From Imbricaverruca yamaguchii (Eukaryota > Arthropoda > Thecostraca > Neoverrucidae), in contig JAOTOL010001648.1 of NCBI GenBank assembly GCA_034440575.1, positions 62,001-126,000 of the forward strand: DNA of 64,000 bases. The letters run 5' to 3'. The notes under the pieces were generated by a model. It saw only the letters and a list, made by a program, of their open reading frames with translations. It was not told where the DNA came from and did not search any database. The position numbers were made by a program, and so were the translations under genes. Position 1 is the first letter of the stretch; every line of letters begins with the position of its first letter. Positions 46,777-59,178 of this stretch are shown piece after piece.

Positions 46777-47781
46777 TCAGACGGCGTCGACGCGATAGGC
46801 GGTGGCGTGGCCCGGGTTGAGGATGGTCTCGGTGAGCACGGCCGGGTAGCCGGCGGCGGCCGAGTAGGCGGTGGCCGGGTGGCCGGCCGAGTAGGCGGTG
46901 GCCGGGTAGCCAGCCGAGTAGGCGGTGGCCGGGTAGCCGGCGGCGGCCGAGTAGGTGGTGGCCGGGTAGCCAGCCGAGTAGACAGCGGCCTGGGCCAAGC
47001 CGGCCGGGTAGAAGCCGTAGCCGGGCGCCAACAGGGCGCCGCGCTTAGTGCGGCTCTTGGCCGCCTCGACTGCGGCCAGGTGCTCGGCGGTGGCAGCCTT
47101 CACCTCGGGCGTGAAGTCGACCGGCGCCGGGGCGACGCCAGTGTAGACGGGCGCCACGCCGGCGTAGACGGGCGCCACGCCGGTGTCGACGGGCGCCACG
47201 GGCAGCGCGTTGCTCTCCACCTGGAAGCCGTTGACGCCGGCCGTGTAGCGCACCACGATGGGCTTGCCCTCGGGCGAGATGTAGCTGTAGCTGCCGGCCA
47301 CGTTGCCGTAGGCGTCGCGCACGGCGTCGTGCGCCTGGTCGGCCTGCCGGTGGCCGTACGCCGCCTGGCCCAGCTCGTCCTGGCTGTGGTACGTGCTGGC
47401 GTAGCTGTAGGGCGCGCCGTAGCCAGCGTAGCCGGCGTAGGGAGTGGCCTGGCCAGCGTAGCCGGCGTAAGGAGTGACGTAGCCGGCGTTGGGGGCGGCG
47501 TAGCCAGCGTAACCAGCGTAGGGCAGAGCCGTGTAGCCAGGGTAGCTGTTGTAGCCGTTGTAGCCGGCGTACAGGCCCAGCTGGGCCGAGGCCACAGCCA
47601 CCAGTGCCGAGAGAGCCACCTGAGGACGACAGACGGTACGTCAGTGTGTTAGTGCGGCCAGCATGGCGGGCACACAGTATCGCTGTCGACACCGACCACC
47701 GGCGGCAGGCTGACCTGTGACGTCACTGGCGTGGGCGTGGCGCCGCACGTGATGGACGGCTGGACTCACCAGAGTGTTCAT
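46777..47781 (-). CDS. cuticle protein A, RR-type chitin-binding (Gly-Tyr/Ala-rich)
   Basis: Two exons: 47781-47770 (MNTL, donor GTGAGT) and 47619-46777 (acceptor CGTCCTCAG), 284 residues. A 12-nt first exon inside the signal peptide is a standard arthropod cuticle-gene design. Residues 1-16 (MNTLVALSALVAVASA) form the signal peptide. GYAGYAAPNAGY-type repeats fill about residues 20-75. A chitin-binding RR-like domain lies near 78-145, with GNVAGSYSYISPEGKPIVVR and YTAGVNGFQVESNALP. Then comes DFTPEVKAATAEHLAAVEAA, a tail seen in crustacean cuticle proteins. The C-terminus has AGYPATAYS repeats, more than in copies B and C (284 versus 265 residues). Expected role: secreted structural component of the exoskeleton. 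Intron is 150 bp. Confidence 0.93.
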
Positions 47782-47833
47782 GTCCAGTCGCTGGTGTGTT
47801 GGAGTGTGATGCGTTGGCTGGCGGTGGGCCGGC

Positions 47834-47840
47834 TTTTATA
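47834..47840 (-). promoter_or_regulatory. TATA box of cuticle gene A
   Basis: TATAAAA on the minus strand, about 53 nt upstream of the ATG. It is preserved at the same distance in all three copies. An ATCACACT initiator-like site lies in between. Confidence 0.8.
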
Positions 47841-48303
47841 CGGCCGGCCGGCCGGTGCGCCGTCAAGGCCCCGCTAGGGCCGTACCACGCCCAGTCACGG
47901 CATGGTACGGCCCTAACGGTGGGGGTGGGGGAGTTCGCCAAGTTTTGAGGGGCCTCTTTCCACCGGAGGGGCGTCTTCGGCGGCAGAGTGGGTGGGGTTG
48001 AGAGCCGGGGCAGGCGTGGGATTGCACCCCTGGGTGGGGCTGACACCGGATTGAGGGCAGGGTCGGGGGCCGGGCGAGGACGAGGGCGATATCACGGAGG
48101 GAGGGGAAGGGGGCGATCGCGGTCATAGTCTTAGCCCACCTTGAATATGTCTCTGCCTTTCCGTATGTCTATAATGGATCCGGTGCAGCTTCAATTATGT
48201 TTACTCATAGGTAGGAAGAGATGGTACTGGGCATTTTGCCAGTGGTATGTTAGCTGAAGTATTATTGGTTATCCGCAATAACAAGAATGAATACAAGGAC
48301 GCA

Positions 48304-50825
48304 ACCACCAGTCTGATGTGCCGGACTGTGTGGACACCAGTCTGATGTGCCGGACTGTGTGAGCACCAGTCTGATGTGTCGGACTGTATAGACACCAGTC
48401 TGATGTGCCGGACTGTGTGGACACCAGTCTGATGTGCCGGACTGTGTCGGCACCAGTCTGATGTGCCGGACTGTGTCGGCACCAGTCTGATGTGCCGGAC
48501 TGTGTGGACACCAGTCTGATGTGCCGGACTGTGTGAGCACCAGTCTGATGTGCCGGACTGTGTGGACACCAGTCTGATGTGCCGGACTGTGTGGACACCA
48601 GTCTGATGTGCCGGACTGTGTGGGCACCAGTCTGATGTGCCGGACTGTGTGGACACCAGTCTGATGTGCCGGACTGTGTGAGCACCAGTCTGATGTGCCG
48701 GACTGTGTGGGCACCAGTCTGATGTGCCGGACTGTGTGGACACCAGTCTGATGTGTCGGACTGTGTGAGCACCAGTCTGATGTGGCAGACTGTGTAGACA
48801 CCAGTCTGATGTGCCGGACTGTGTGAGCACCAGTCTGATGTGCCGGACTGTGTGGACACCAGTCTGATGTGTCAGACTGTATAGACACCAGTCTGATGTG
48901 CCGGACTGTGTCGGCACCAGTCTGATGTGCCGGACTGTGTGAGCACCAGTCTGATGTGCCGGACTGTGTGGACACCAGTCTGATGTGCCGGACTGTGTGA
49001 GCACCAGTCTGATGTGTCGGACTGTGTGGGCACCAGTCTGATGTGCCGGACTGTGTGGGCACCAGTCTGATGTGTCAGACTGTGTATACACCAGTCTGAT
49101 GTGCCGGACTGTGTCGGCACCAGTCTGATGTGCCGGACTGTGCGAGCACCAGTCTGATATGCCGGACTGTGTCGGCACCAGTCTGATGTGCCGGACTGTG
49201 TGAGCACCAGTCTGATGTGTAGAAGTCTGATGTGCCGACTGTGTCGGCACCAGTTGATGTGCCGGACTTGCGAGCACCAGTCTGATGTGCCGGACTGTTG
49301 GACACCAGTCTGATGTGCCGGACCGTGGACACCAGTCTGATGTGCCGGACTGTGTGGACACCAGTCTGATGTGCCGGACTGTGTGAGAGTCGATTTGTCG
49401 GACTGTGTAGACACCAGTCTGATGTGCCGGACTGTGTGGACACCAGTCTGATGTGCCGGACTGTGTCGGCACCAGTCTGATGTGCCGGACTGTGTCGGCA
49501 CCAGTCTGATGTGCCGGACTGTGTGGACACCAGTCTGATGTGCCGGACTGTGTGAGCACCAGTCTGATGTGCCGGACTGTGTGGACACCAGTCTGATGTG
49601 CCGGACTGTGTGGACACCAGTCTGATGTGCCGGACTGTGTGGACACCAGTCTGATGGGGTGTGGACACCAGGCTGTGTGTGAGCACCAGTCTGATGTGCC
49701 GGACTGTGTGGGCACCAGTCTGATGTGCCGGACTGTGTCGGCACCAGTCTGATGTGCCGGACTGTGTGAGCACCAGTCTGATGTGCCGGACTGTGTCGGC
49801 ACCAGTCTGATGTGCCGGACTGTGGGCACCGTTGATGTGTCGGACTGTGTGGGTACCTGTCTGATGTGCCGGACTGTGTGGACACCAGTCTGATGTGCCG
49901 GACTGTGTGAGCACCAGTCTGATTTGCCGGACTGTGTCGGCACCAGTCTGATGTGCCGGACTGTGCGAGCACCAGTCTGATATGCCGGACTGTGTCGGCA
50001 CCAGTCTGATGTGCCGGACTGTGTGAGCACCAGTCTGATGTGCCGGACTGTGTGAGCACCAGTCTGATGTGTCAGACTGTGTATACACCAGTCTGATGTG
50101 CCGGACTGTGTCGGCACCAGTCTGATGTGCCGCACTGTGTCGGCACCAGTCTGGTGTGCCGGACTGTTGGACACCAGTCTGATGTGCCGGACCGTGTGGA
50201 CACCAGTCTGATGTGCCGGACTGTGTGGGCACCAGTCTGATGTGCCGGACTGTGTGAGCACCAGTCTGATGTGCCGGACTGTGTGGACACCAGTCTGATG
50301 TGCCGGACCGTGTGGACACCAGTCTGATGTGCCGGACCGTGTGGACACCAGTCTGATGTGCCGGACTGTGTGAGCACCGTCTTGCGGACTGTGGGAACCA
50401 GTCTGATGTGCCGGACTGTGTGGACACCAGTCTGATGTGCCGGACTGTGTGGACACCAGTCTGATGTGCCGGACTGTGTCGGCACCAGTCTGATGTGCCG
50501 GACTGTGTGAGCACCAGTCTGATGTGCCGGACTGTGTGGACACCAGTATGATGTGCCGGACTGTGTGGACACCAGTCTGATGTGCCGGACCGTGTGGACA
50601 CCAGTCTGATGTGCCGGACTGTGTGAGCACCAGTCTGATGTGCCGGACTGTGTGGACACCAGTCTGATGTGCCGGACTGTGTGGACACCAGTCTGATGTG
50701 CCGGACTGTGTCGGCACCAGTCTGATGTGCCGGACTGTGTGGGCACCAGTCTGATGTGCCGGACTGTGTGGACACCAGTCTGATGTGCCGGACTGTGTGA
50801 GCACCAGTCTGATGTGCTGGAATGT
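48304..50825. repeat. 29-bp minisatellite, copy B (about 87 units)
   Basis: The same unit at exact 29-bp spacing (for example 48306 and 48335). Variants at the last bases (GGACAC, GAGCAC, CGGCAC, GGGCAC) are interspersed. The minus strand has no stop in any frame, giving spurious ORFs up to 867 codons. Confidence 0.96.
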
Positions 50826-52396
50826 GTGGGTACGTTAACTTCTCGGTCAACATCGTGCTTCAGAACTGGAGTTCCCTGATTGCGAGGTGGGTTTATAGTC
50901 AATGCAACATTACAATACTTGACAGAAACTGGTCAAAATAATTCGAACTAAATTTAGGTGTAAAAAGTGTGATGGTGACCGGCTCGGCCAATCACTCATT
51001 GATTGTGACCTCTGTGACTTCTGATTTGATACATTTTTATTTATCCCAAGAGAAGACACCTGATTTTTCTCTGTATTTTATGCTGTACCTACCTCGAACA
51101 ATAAGGAGCAGAACTGGAAAGCAGCCCTCCCCGGGTTGTGGCCATCTAAGACTCTGCACTCTCTTGACTGTTCTGTTCACCATTGCAATGCTTGGCAAGT
51201 ACTTGGTTCAATCATATTTTTCACAGTCAAAATTGCAGGCTCCTGGGTTCGAGTTTACGGCAGTTTCAAGAAGTGGTACATGTTAAAGGGTGGAACGTGC
51301 AGTCTGCGCACTTCCATGCCTCTCTGTCTGTACATGTATCGTCATTCGCACTTGCATGTCCCGTTATTCTAGAACTGCATCCCAACCCTGGGAGCCGGGA
51401 ATACGAAGGAAAATTAGGCCCTCAAGAAAAAACGCAGAAATCATGCTGACGGAACTGGACGCCTTGAAAGGTGTCCTCTCCGAATCCTGGAATCGGAAGT
51501 ATGAACGCTATTATAATTGACCGCTTGTCGATTGATTGTACATCAGTGAAACGCCCTTAAAATGGCGCGAAAAGTCGACATTTCCCTTCGAGTACCCCAG
51601 CAGGCTATTTGTCAACTTCATTTCTAGTCAGGAAGGGCGCTTGTCTACCCGTCATACTAGCCGCTAATGGTGTTCGCAATGGAGGCACACAATAATATAT
51701 ATCTAGTTATTTTTCATCCATGTTCTTGTCACGAAGTTATCAACGCATGCCCAGTTGTTTTTTGTTCGGCTTATGGAATGACGCTAGTTATCAACCAATG
51801 AGGACCTCTTAATGTACCTAATACGCTACTTACTCCCTCTAAAAATAGTTTTTCATGGTTGTACGTTTCAGTCTCGGTGATCCATCATTGGGTTCTAACG
51901 AGCGCCCGCTCCTGAGTGATCAGCGATGCTGGCCATGGACTGTGTCGAGTCCGTCTTGCTTAGTTGTTTCCAGGATAAGTTGGGCTGGTGTATTTACATT
52001 TTTCTCGTTCGGTTTGCTGGGTACATTGGTCTGCTTCGTTACGATATCCGGAAACGGAAAAGCCACATGTAAAAATCACGGTCATCTGTATTATAAAAAT
52101 ACTGCGTTGCCACTGCAGGCGATGTGCTGCTGGCGGTGGTGTGTGGTGTGCCGAGCCGGGGCACCGCCAAGGCGGGCTGCAGCGGTGGGTGCACTACCGA
52201 CAGCGGCCGCGCTGTTGCGGCGCCGGCGCTCACACAAACGTCGGCGCCGCTGCGGCCGCTGCGGCACTGGCACCGCTGCCGAGACAGCCAGCGCCCCTGG
52301 CGGCGCCGTCGGCACTCGATGCGACTAGCGACATGGACGGGTGACTCTGGTGTGTCGTCGTCGGCGGCGACGTCTCTCTGCACTGGCCGGCGGCAC

Positions 52397-53656
52397 TCAG
52401 ACGGCGTCGACGCGATAGGCGGTGGCGTGGCCCGGGTTGAGGATGGTCTCGGTGAGCACGGCCGGGTAGCCGGCGGCGGCCGAGTAGGCGGTGGCCGGGT
52501 AGCCGGCGGCGGCCGAGTAGGTGGTGGCCGGGTAGCCAGCCGAGTAGACGGTGGCCGGGTAGCCGCCCGGGTAGAAGCCGTAGCCGGGCGCCAACAGGGC
52601 GGCGCGCTTAGTGCGGCTCTTGGCCGCCTCGACTGCGGCCAGGTGCTCGGCGGTGGCAGCCTTCACCTCGGGCGTGAAGTCGACCGGCGCCGGGGCGACG
52701 CCAGTGTAGACGGGCGCCACGCCGGCGTAGACGGGCGCCACGCCGGTGTCGACGGGCGCCACGGGCAGCGCGTTGCTCTCCACCTGGTAGCCGTTGACGC
52801 CGGCCGTGTAGCGCACCACGATGGGCTTGCCCTCGGGCGAGATGTAGCTGTAGCTGCCGGCCACGTTGCCGTAGGCGTCGCGCACGGCGTCGTGCGCCTG
52901 GTCGGCCTGCCGGTGGCCGTACGCCGCCTGGCCCAGCTCGTCCTGGCTGTGGTACGTGCTGGCGTAGCTGTAGGGCGCGCCGTAGCCAGCGTAGCCGGCG
53001 TAGGGAGTGGCCTGGCCAGCGTAGCCGGCGTAAGGAGTGACGTAGCCGGCGTTGGGGGCGGCGTAGCCAGCGTAACCAGCGTAGGGCAGAGCCCCGTAGC
53101 CAGGGTAGCCGTTGTAGCCGTTGTAGCCGGCGTACAGGCCCAGCTGGGCCGAGGCCACAGCCACCAGCGCCGAGAGAGCCACCTGTGGACGACAGACGGT
53201 ACGTCAGTGTGTTAGTGCGGCCAGCATGGCGGGCACACAGTATCGCTGTCAGTCAAGTAAGTATTTATTAGGCATGCCCATGGTGAACTCACGAAATACC
53301 TAGTCAACTGAAATGCCATCCGTTAGAACAATTGTAAGACGCTACCTGTGATGCTGATTGCACGCACAAGGTTGCACGGTGTTGTGTGGTGTTCACGGAA
53401 GCGCATTCCACTGGAGAGTGGAGCGGTAGGAGAACCCCGCTGGTGGTGTAACCCACCGTGGGTGAGTGCCCAGCATGGACATTTTCCGAAGCCGTTACGA
53501 ACATCTGATGGCGGCAGCCGTGTACGGCTGTCGACACCGACCACGCCGTGTCTCGGCTGGCCGGAGCCGACGGCCGGCGGCAGGCTGACCTGTGACGTCA
53601 CTGGTATGGGCGTGGCGCCGCACGTGATGGACGGCTGGACTCACCAGAGTGTTCAT
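52397..53656 (-). CDS. cuticle protein B, RR-type chitin-binding
   Basis: Exons 53656-53645 (MNTL) and 53182-52397, 265 residues. Same signal peptide, GYAGY repeats, RR-like domain and FTPEVKAATAEHLAAVEAAK tail as copy A, with fewer C-terminal GYPATAYS repeats. The domain reads VNGYQVES where A and C have VNGFQVES. The intron (462 bp) contains a retroelement remnant at 53251-53526. The coding sequence looks intact. Confidence 0.93.
53251..53526 (-). mobile_element. LINE 3'-end remnant in cuticle gene B intron
   Basis: Absent from copy A at the equivalent site. Flanked by GCTGTC on both sides, a likely 6-bp target duplication. It is an internally deleted version of the insert in copy C. Confidence 0.8.
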
Positions 53657-53708
53657 GTCCAGTCGCTGGTGTGTTGGAGTGTGATGCGTTGGCTGGCGGT
53701 GGGCCGGC

Positions 53709-53715
53709 TTTTATA
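53709..53715 (-). promoter_or_regulatory. TATA box of cuticle gene B
   Basis: TATAAAA, same spacing to the ATG as in copy A. Confidence 0.8.
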
Positions 53716-54182
53716 CGGCCGGTCGGCCGGTGCGCCGTCAAGGCCCCCCTAGGGCCGTACCACGCCCAGTCACGGCGTGGTACGGCCCTAACGGTGGGGG
53801 TGTGGGGAGTTGGCCAAGTTTTGAGGGGCCTCTTTCCATCGTAGGGGCGTCTTCGGTGGCAGTGTGGGCGGGGTTGAGAGCCGGGGCAGGCGTGGGGTTG
53901 CACGCCGGGGTGGGGCTGACACCGGATTGAGGGCAGGGTCGGTGGCCCGGGCGAGGACGAGGGCGATATCACGGAGGGAGGGGAAGGGGGCGATCGCGGT
54001 CATAGTCTTAGTCCACCTTGAATATGTCCCTGCCTTTGCGTATGTCTATGATGGATCCGGTGCAGGTTCAATTATGTTTACTCATAGGTAGGAAGAGATG
54101 GTACTGGGTATTTTGCCAGTGGTATGTTAGCTGAAATATTATTGGTTATCCGCAATAACAAGAATGAATACAAGGACGCAAC

Positions 54183-56135
54183 CACCAGTCTGATGTGCCG
54201 GACTGTGTGGGCACCAGTCTGATGTGTCGGTGTGGCAGGAGTGGATGTACTGTGTGGCACCAGTCTGATGTGCCGGACTGTGTGGGCACCAGTCTGATGT
54301 GTCAGACTGTATAGACACCAGTCTGATGTGCCGGACTGTGTGGACACCAGTCTGATGTGTCGGACTGTGTGGGCACCAGTCTGATGTGCCGGACTGTGTG
54401 GGCACCAGTCTGATGTGCCGGACTGTGTGAGCACCAGTCTGATGTGCCGGACTGTGTGGACACCAGTCTGATGTGCCGGACTGTGTGGGCACCAGTCTGA
54501 TGTGCCGGACTGTGTAGACACCAGTCTGATGTGCCGGACTGTGTGGACACCAGTCTGATGTGTCGGACTGTGTGAGCACCAGTCTGATGTGTCGACTGTT
54601 GACACGTCTGATGTGTCGGACTGTGTGACACCGCCTGATGTGTCGGACTGTGTGAGCACCGTCTGATGTGTCGACTGTATAGCACAGTCTGATGTGCCGG
54701 ACTGTGTGGGCACCAGTCTGATGTGTCGGACTGTGTGAGCACCGTCTGATGTGTCGGACTGTATGACACCAGTCTGATGTGTCGGACTGTGTGGACCAGT
54801 CTGATGTGTCGGACTGTGTCGGCACCAGTCTGATGTGCCGGACTGTGTGAGCACCAGTCTGATGTGCCGGACTGTGTCGGCACCAGTCTGATGTGCCGGA
54901 CTGTGTGAGCACCAGTCTGATGTGCCGGACTGTGTGGACACCAGTCTGATGTGCCGGACTGTGTGAGCACCAGTCTGATGTGCCGGACTGTGTGGACACC
55001 AGTCTGATGTGTCGGACTGTGTAGACACCAGTCTGATGTGCCGGACTGTGTCGGCACCAGTCTGATGTGCCGGACTGTGTCGGCACCAGTCTGATGTGCC
55101 GGACTGTGTGAGCACCAGTCTGATGTGCCGGACTGTGTAGACACCAGTCTGATGTGTCGGACTGTGTGGGCACCAGTCTGATGTGCCGGACTGTGTCGGC
55201 ACCAGTCTGATGTGTCGGACTGTGTGAGCACCAGTCTGATGTGTCGACTGTTAGACACCATTCTGATGTGCCGGACTGTGTGGGCACCAGTCTGATGTGC
55301 CGGACTGTGTGAGCACCAGTCTGATGTGTCGGACTGTGTGAGCACCAGTCTGATGTGCCGGACTGTGTGAGCACCAGTCTGATGTGCCGGACTGTGTGAG
55401 CACCAGTCTGATGTGCCGGACTGTGTGAGCACCAGTCTGATGTGCCGGACTGTGTGGGCACCAGTCTGATGTGCCGGACTGTGTGGACACCAGTCTGATG
55501 TGCCGGACTGTGTGGACACCAGTCTGATGTGCCGGACTGTGTGAGCACCAGTCTGATGTGCGACTGTGTAGACACCAGTCTGATGTGCCGGACTGTGTCG
55601 GCACCAGTCTGATTGCCGGACTTGACACCGTCTGATGTGCCGGACTGTTGGACACCAGTCTGATGTGCCGGACTGGGCACTCTGATGTGCCGGACTGTGT
55701 GAGCACCAGTCTGATGCTGAATTGGACACCGTTGATGTGCTGGATGTGGACACCAGTCTGATGTGCCGGACTGTGTGGACACCAGTCTGATGTGTCGGAC
55801 TGTGTGAGCACCAGTCTGATGTGGGATTGTAGTTGATGTCCGACGTGTGGACACCGTTGATGTGCTGGAATGTGTGGACACCAGTCTGATGTGCCGGACT
55901 GTGTGGACACCAGTCTGATGTGCCGGACTGTGTGGACACCAGTCTGATGTGCCGGACTGTGTGAGCACCAGTCTGATGTGCCGGACTGTGTGGACACCAG
56001 TCTGATGTGCCGGACTGTGTGAGCACCAGTCTGATGTGCCGGACTGTGTGAGCACCAGTCTGATGTGCCGGACTGTGTGGACACCAGTCTGATGTGCCGG
56101 ACTGTGTGAGCACCAGTCTGATGTGCTGGAATGTG
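54183..56135. repeat. 29-bp minisatellite, copy C (about 67 units)
   Basis: The same unit, with patches of degenerate, shortened copies at 54590-54800 and 55600-55860. Confidence 0.95.
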
Positions 56136-57720
56136 TGGGTACGTTAACTTCTCGGTCAACATCGTGCTTCAGAACTGGAGTTCCCTGATTGCGAGGTGGG
56201 TTTATAGTCAATGCAACATTACAATACTTGACAGAAACTGGTCAAAATAATTCGAACTAAATTTAGGTGTAAAAAGTGTGATGGTGACCGGCTCGGCCAA
56301 TCGTTCATTGATTGTGACCTCTGTGACTTCTGATTTGATACATTTTTATTTATCCCAAGAGAAGACACCTAGTTTTTATCTGTATTTATGCTGCACCTAC
56401 CTCGAACAAAAAGGAGCAGAACTGGAAAGCAGCCCTCCCTGGGTTGTGGCCATCTAAGATTCTGCACTCTCTTTACTGTTCTGTTCACCATTGCAATGCT
56501 TGGCAAGTACTTGGTTCAATCATATTTTTCATAATTAAAATTGCAGGCTCCTGGGTTCTAATTTACGACTATTTCAAGAAGTGGTACATGGTAAATGGCG
56601 GAACGAAACCAGGTGTGCAGTCTGCGCACTTCCATGTCTCTATCTGTACATGTCTCGTCATTCGCACTTCCATGTCCCGTTTTTCTAGAACTGCATCCCA
56701 ACCCTGGGAGCCGGGAATACGAAGGAAAATTAGGCCCTCAAAAAAAAACGCAGAAATCATGCTGACGGAACTGGACGCCTGGAAGTGTCCTCTCCGAATC
56801 CTGGAATCCGAATTATGAACGCTATTATAATTGACCGCTTGTCGATTGATTGTACATCAGTGAAACGCCCTTAAAATGGCTCCAAAAGTCGACATTTCCC
56901 TTCCAGTACCCCAGCAGGCTATTTGTCAACTTCATTTCTAGTCAGGAAGAGCGCTTGTCTACCCGTCATACTAGCCGCTAATGGTGTTCGCAATGGAGGC
57001 ACACAATAATATATATCTAGTTATTTTTCATCCATGTTCTTGTCACGAAGTTATCAACGCATGCCCAGTTGTTTTTTGTTCGGCTTATGGAATGACGCTA
57101 GTTATCAACCAATGAGGACCTCTTAATGTACCTAATACGCTACTTACTCCCTCTAAAAATAGTTTTTCGTGGTTGTACGTTTCAGACTCGGTGATCCACC
57201 CGCCCCCATCATTGGGTTCTAACGAGCGCCCGCTCCTGAGTGATCAGCGATGCTGGCCATGGACTGTGTCGAGTCCGTCTTGCTTAGTTGTTTCCAGGAT
57301 AAGTTGGGCTGGTGTATTTACATTTTTCCCGTTCGGTTTGCTGGGTACATTGGTCTGCTTCGTTACGATATCCGGAAACGGAAAAGCCACATGTAAAAAT
57401 CACGGTCATCTGTATTAGAAAAATACTGCGTTGCCACTGCAGGCGATGTGCTGCTGGCGGTGGTGTGTGGTGTGCCGAGCCGGGGCACCGCCAAGGCGGG
57501 CTGCAGCGGTGGGTGCACTACCGACAGCGGCCGCGCTGTTGCGGCGCCGGCGCTCACACAAACGTCGGCGCCGCTGCGGCCGCTGCGGCACTGGCACCGC
57601 TGCCGAGACAGCCAGCGCCCCTGGCGGCGCCGTCGGCACTCGATGCGACTAGCGACATGGACGGGTGACTCTGGTGTGTCGTCGTCGGCGGCGACGTCTC
57701 TCTGCACTGGCCGGCGGCAC

Positions 57721-59056
57721 TCAGACGGCGTCGACGCGATAGGCGGTGGCGTGGCCCGGGTTGAGGATGGTCTCGGTGAGCACGGCCGGGTAGCCGGCGG
57801 CGGCCGAGTAGGCGGTGGCCGGGTAGCCGGCGGCGGCCGAGTAGGTGGTGGCCGGGTAGCCAGCCGAGTAGACGGTGGCCGGGTAGCCGCCCGGGTAGAA
57901 GCCGTAGCCGGGCGCCAACAGGGCGGCGCGCTTAGTGCGGCTCTTGGCCGCCTCGACTGCGGCCAGGTGCTCGGCGGTGGCAGCCTTCACCTCGGGCGTG
58001 AAGTCGACCGGCGCCGGGGCGACGCCAGTGTAGACGGGCGCCACGCCGGCGTAGACGGGCGCCACGCCGGTGTCGACGGGCGCCACGGGCAGCGCGTTGC
58101 TCTCCACCTGGAAGCCGTTGACGCCGGCCGTGTAGCGCACCACGATGGGCTTGCCCTCGGGCGAGATGTAGCTGTAGCTGCCGGCCACGTTGCCGTTGGC
58201 GTCGCGCACGGCGTCGTGCGCCTGGTCGGCCTGCCGGTGGCCGTACGCCGCCTGGCCCAGCTCGTCCTGGCTGTGGTACGTGCTGGCGTAGCTGTAGGGC
58301 GCGCCGTAGCCAGCGTAGCCGGCGTAGGGAGTGACCTGACCAGCGTAGCCGGCGTAAGGAGTGACGTAGCCGGCGTTGGGGGCGGCGTAGCCAGCGTAAC
58401 CAGCGTAGGGCAGAGCCCCGTAGCCAGGGTAGCCGTTGTAGCCGTTGTAGCCGCCGTACAGGCCCAGCTGGGCCGAGGCCACAGCTACCAGCGCCGAGAG
58501 AGCCACCTGTGGACGACAGACGGTACGTCAGTGTGTTAGTGCGGCCAGCATGGCGGGCACACAGTGTCGCTGTCAAGTCAAGTCAAGTCATTTATTAGGC
58601 ACTGCCACATGGTGGAACTCACGAAATACCTAGTCAACTGATCACATTCCTGCCATCACGTTAGATACAATTGTAAAGCACCTAGCTACCTAGTTGATGC
58701 TGATTGCACGCACGAAGGTTGCACGGCTAGTTGTGTCGCGTGCTTCACCGGGAAGCGCATTCCACTGGAGAGTGGAGCGGTAGGAGAAGCCCCGCTGGGT
58801 AGCTGTTAACCTTCACCGTTGCAGGTGAAGTGCCCCAGCATCGGCAGCACGAGTGTTTCTCTCAGACACAGCCGAGCGTTCAACGAACATTTCCCTGATG
58901 CAGGCGGGCAGTTCGCGCCGTGTACGGCTGTCGACACCGACCACGCCGTGTCTCGGCTGGCCGGAGCCGACGGCCGGCGGCAGGCTGACCTGTGACGTCA
59001 CTGGTGTGGCTGTGGCGCCGCACGTGATGGACGGCTGGACTCACCAGAGTGTTCAT
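57721..59056 (-). CDS. cuticle protein C, RR-type chitin-binding
   Basis: Exons 59056-59045 (MNTL) and 58506-57721, 265 residues. Nearly identical to B; differences include LYGGYNGY, AGQVTPY and RDANGN. The intron (538 bp) holds the longer version of the same retroelement remnant (58575-58926). Intact coding sequence with its own TATA box. Confidence 0.93.
58575..58926 (-). mobile_element. LINE 3'-end remnant in cuticle gene C intron
   Basis: On the minus strand, a decayed frame reading SYRSTLQWNALPGEAR, typical of LINE ORF2 C-termini, precedes AATAAATGACTTGACTTGAC, that is an AATAAA signal plus a (TGACT)n tail. GCTGTC flanks both ends (58569 and 58927). Confidence 0.85.
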
Positions 59057-59108
59057 GTCCAGTCGCTGGTGTGTTGGAGTGTGATGCGTTGGCTGGCGGT
59101 GGGCCGGC

Positions 59109-59115
59109 TTTTATA
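59109..59115 (-). promoter_or_regulatory. TATA box of cuticle gene C
   Basis: TATAAAA, same spacing to the ATG as in copy A. Confidence 0.8.
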
Positions 59116-59178
59116 CGGCCGGTCGGCCGGTGCGCCGTCAAGGCCCCGCTAGGGCCGTACCACGCCCAATCACGGCAT

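Larger units (their letters stand above)
44549..47917. repeat. tandem segmental duplication, copy A
   Basis: Starts at GGGGTGGGGGTGAGGGAGTT and holds, in order, a G-rich leader, a short 29-bp array (about 9 units), an AT-rich spacer, a GC-rich block and cuticle gene A on the minus strand. Copies B (47918-53789) and C (53790-59178) repeat the same order with near-identical sequence. Confidence 0.93.
47918..53789. repeat. tandem segmental duplication, copy B
   Basis: Same order of parts as copy A, with the 29-bp array expanded to about 87 units and a retroelement remnant in the cuticle gene intron. Confidence 0.93.
53790..59178. repeat. tandem segmental duplication, copy C
   Basis: Same order of parts; array of about 67 units. 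Homology stops at CACGGCATG near 59178, where A and B continue into the next copy. Confidence 0.92.

Noticed and set aside
46507..47652. Plus-strand ORF of 381 codons (and copies at 52124 and 57448)
   Set aside because: It is mostly the antisense of the GC-rich cuticle exon.
48201..50804. 867-codon minus-strand ORF, and similar ORFs at 54078-56211
   Set aside because: Products of the 29-bp minisatellite; all three frames are open, and no start, domain or codon bias supports a gene.
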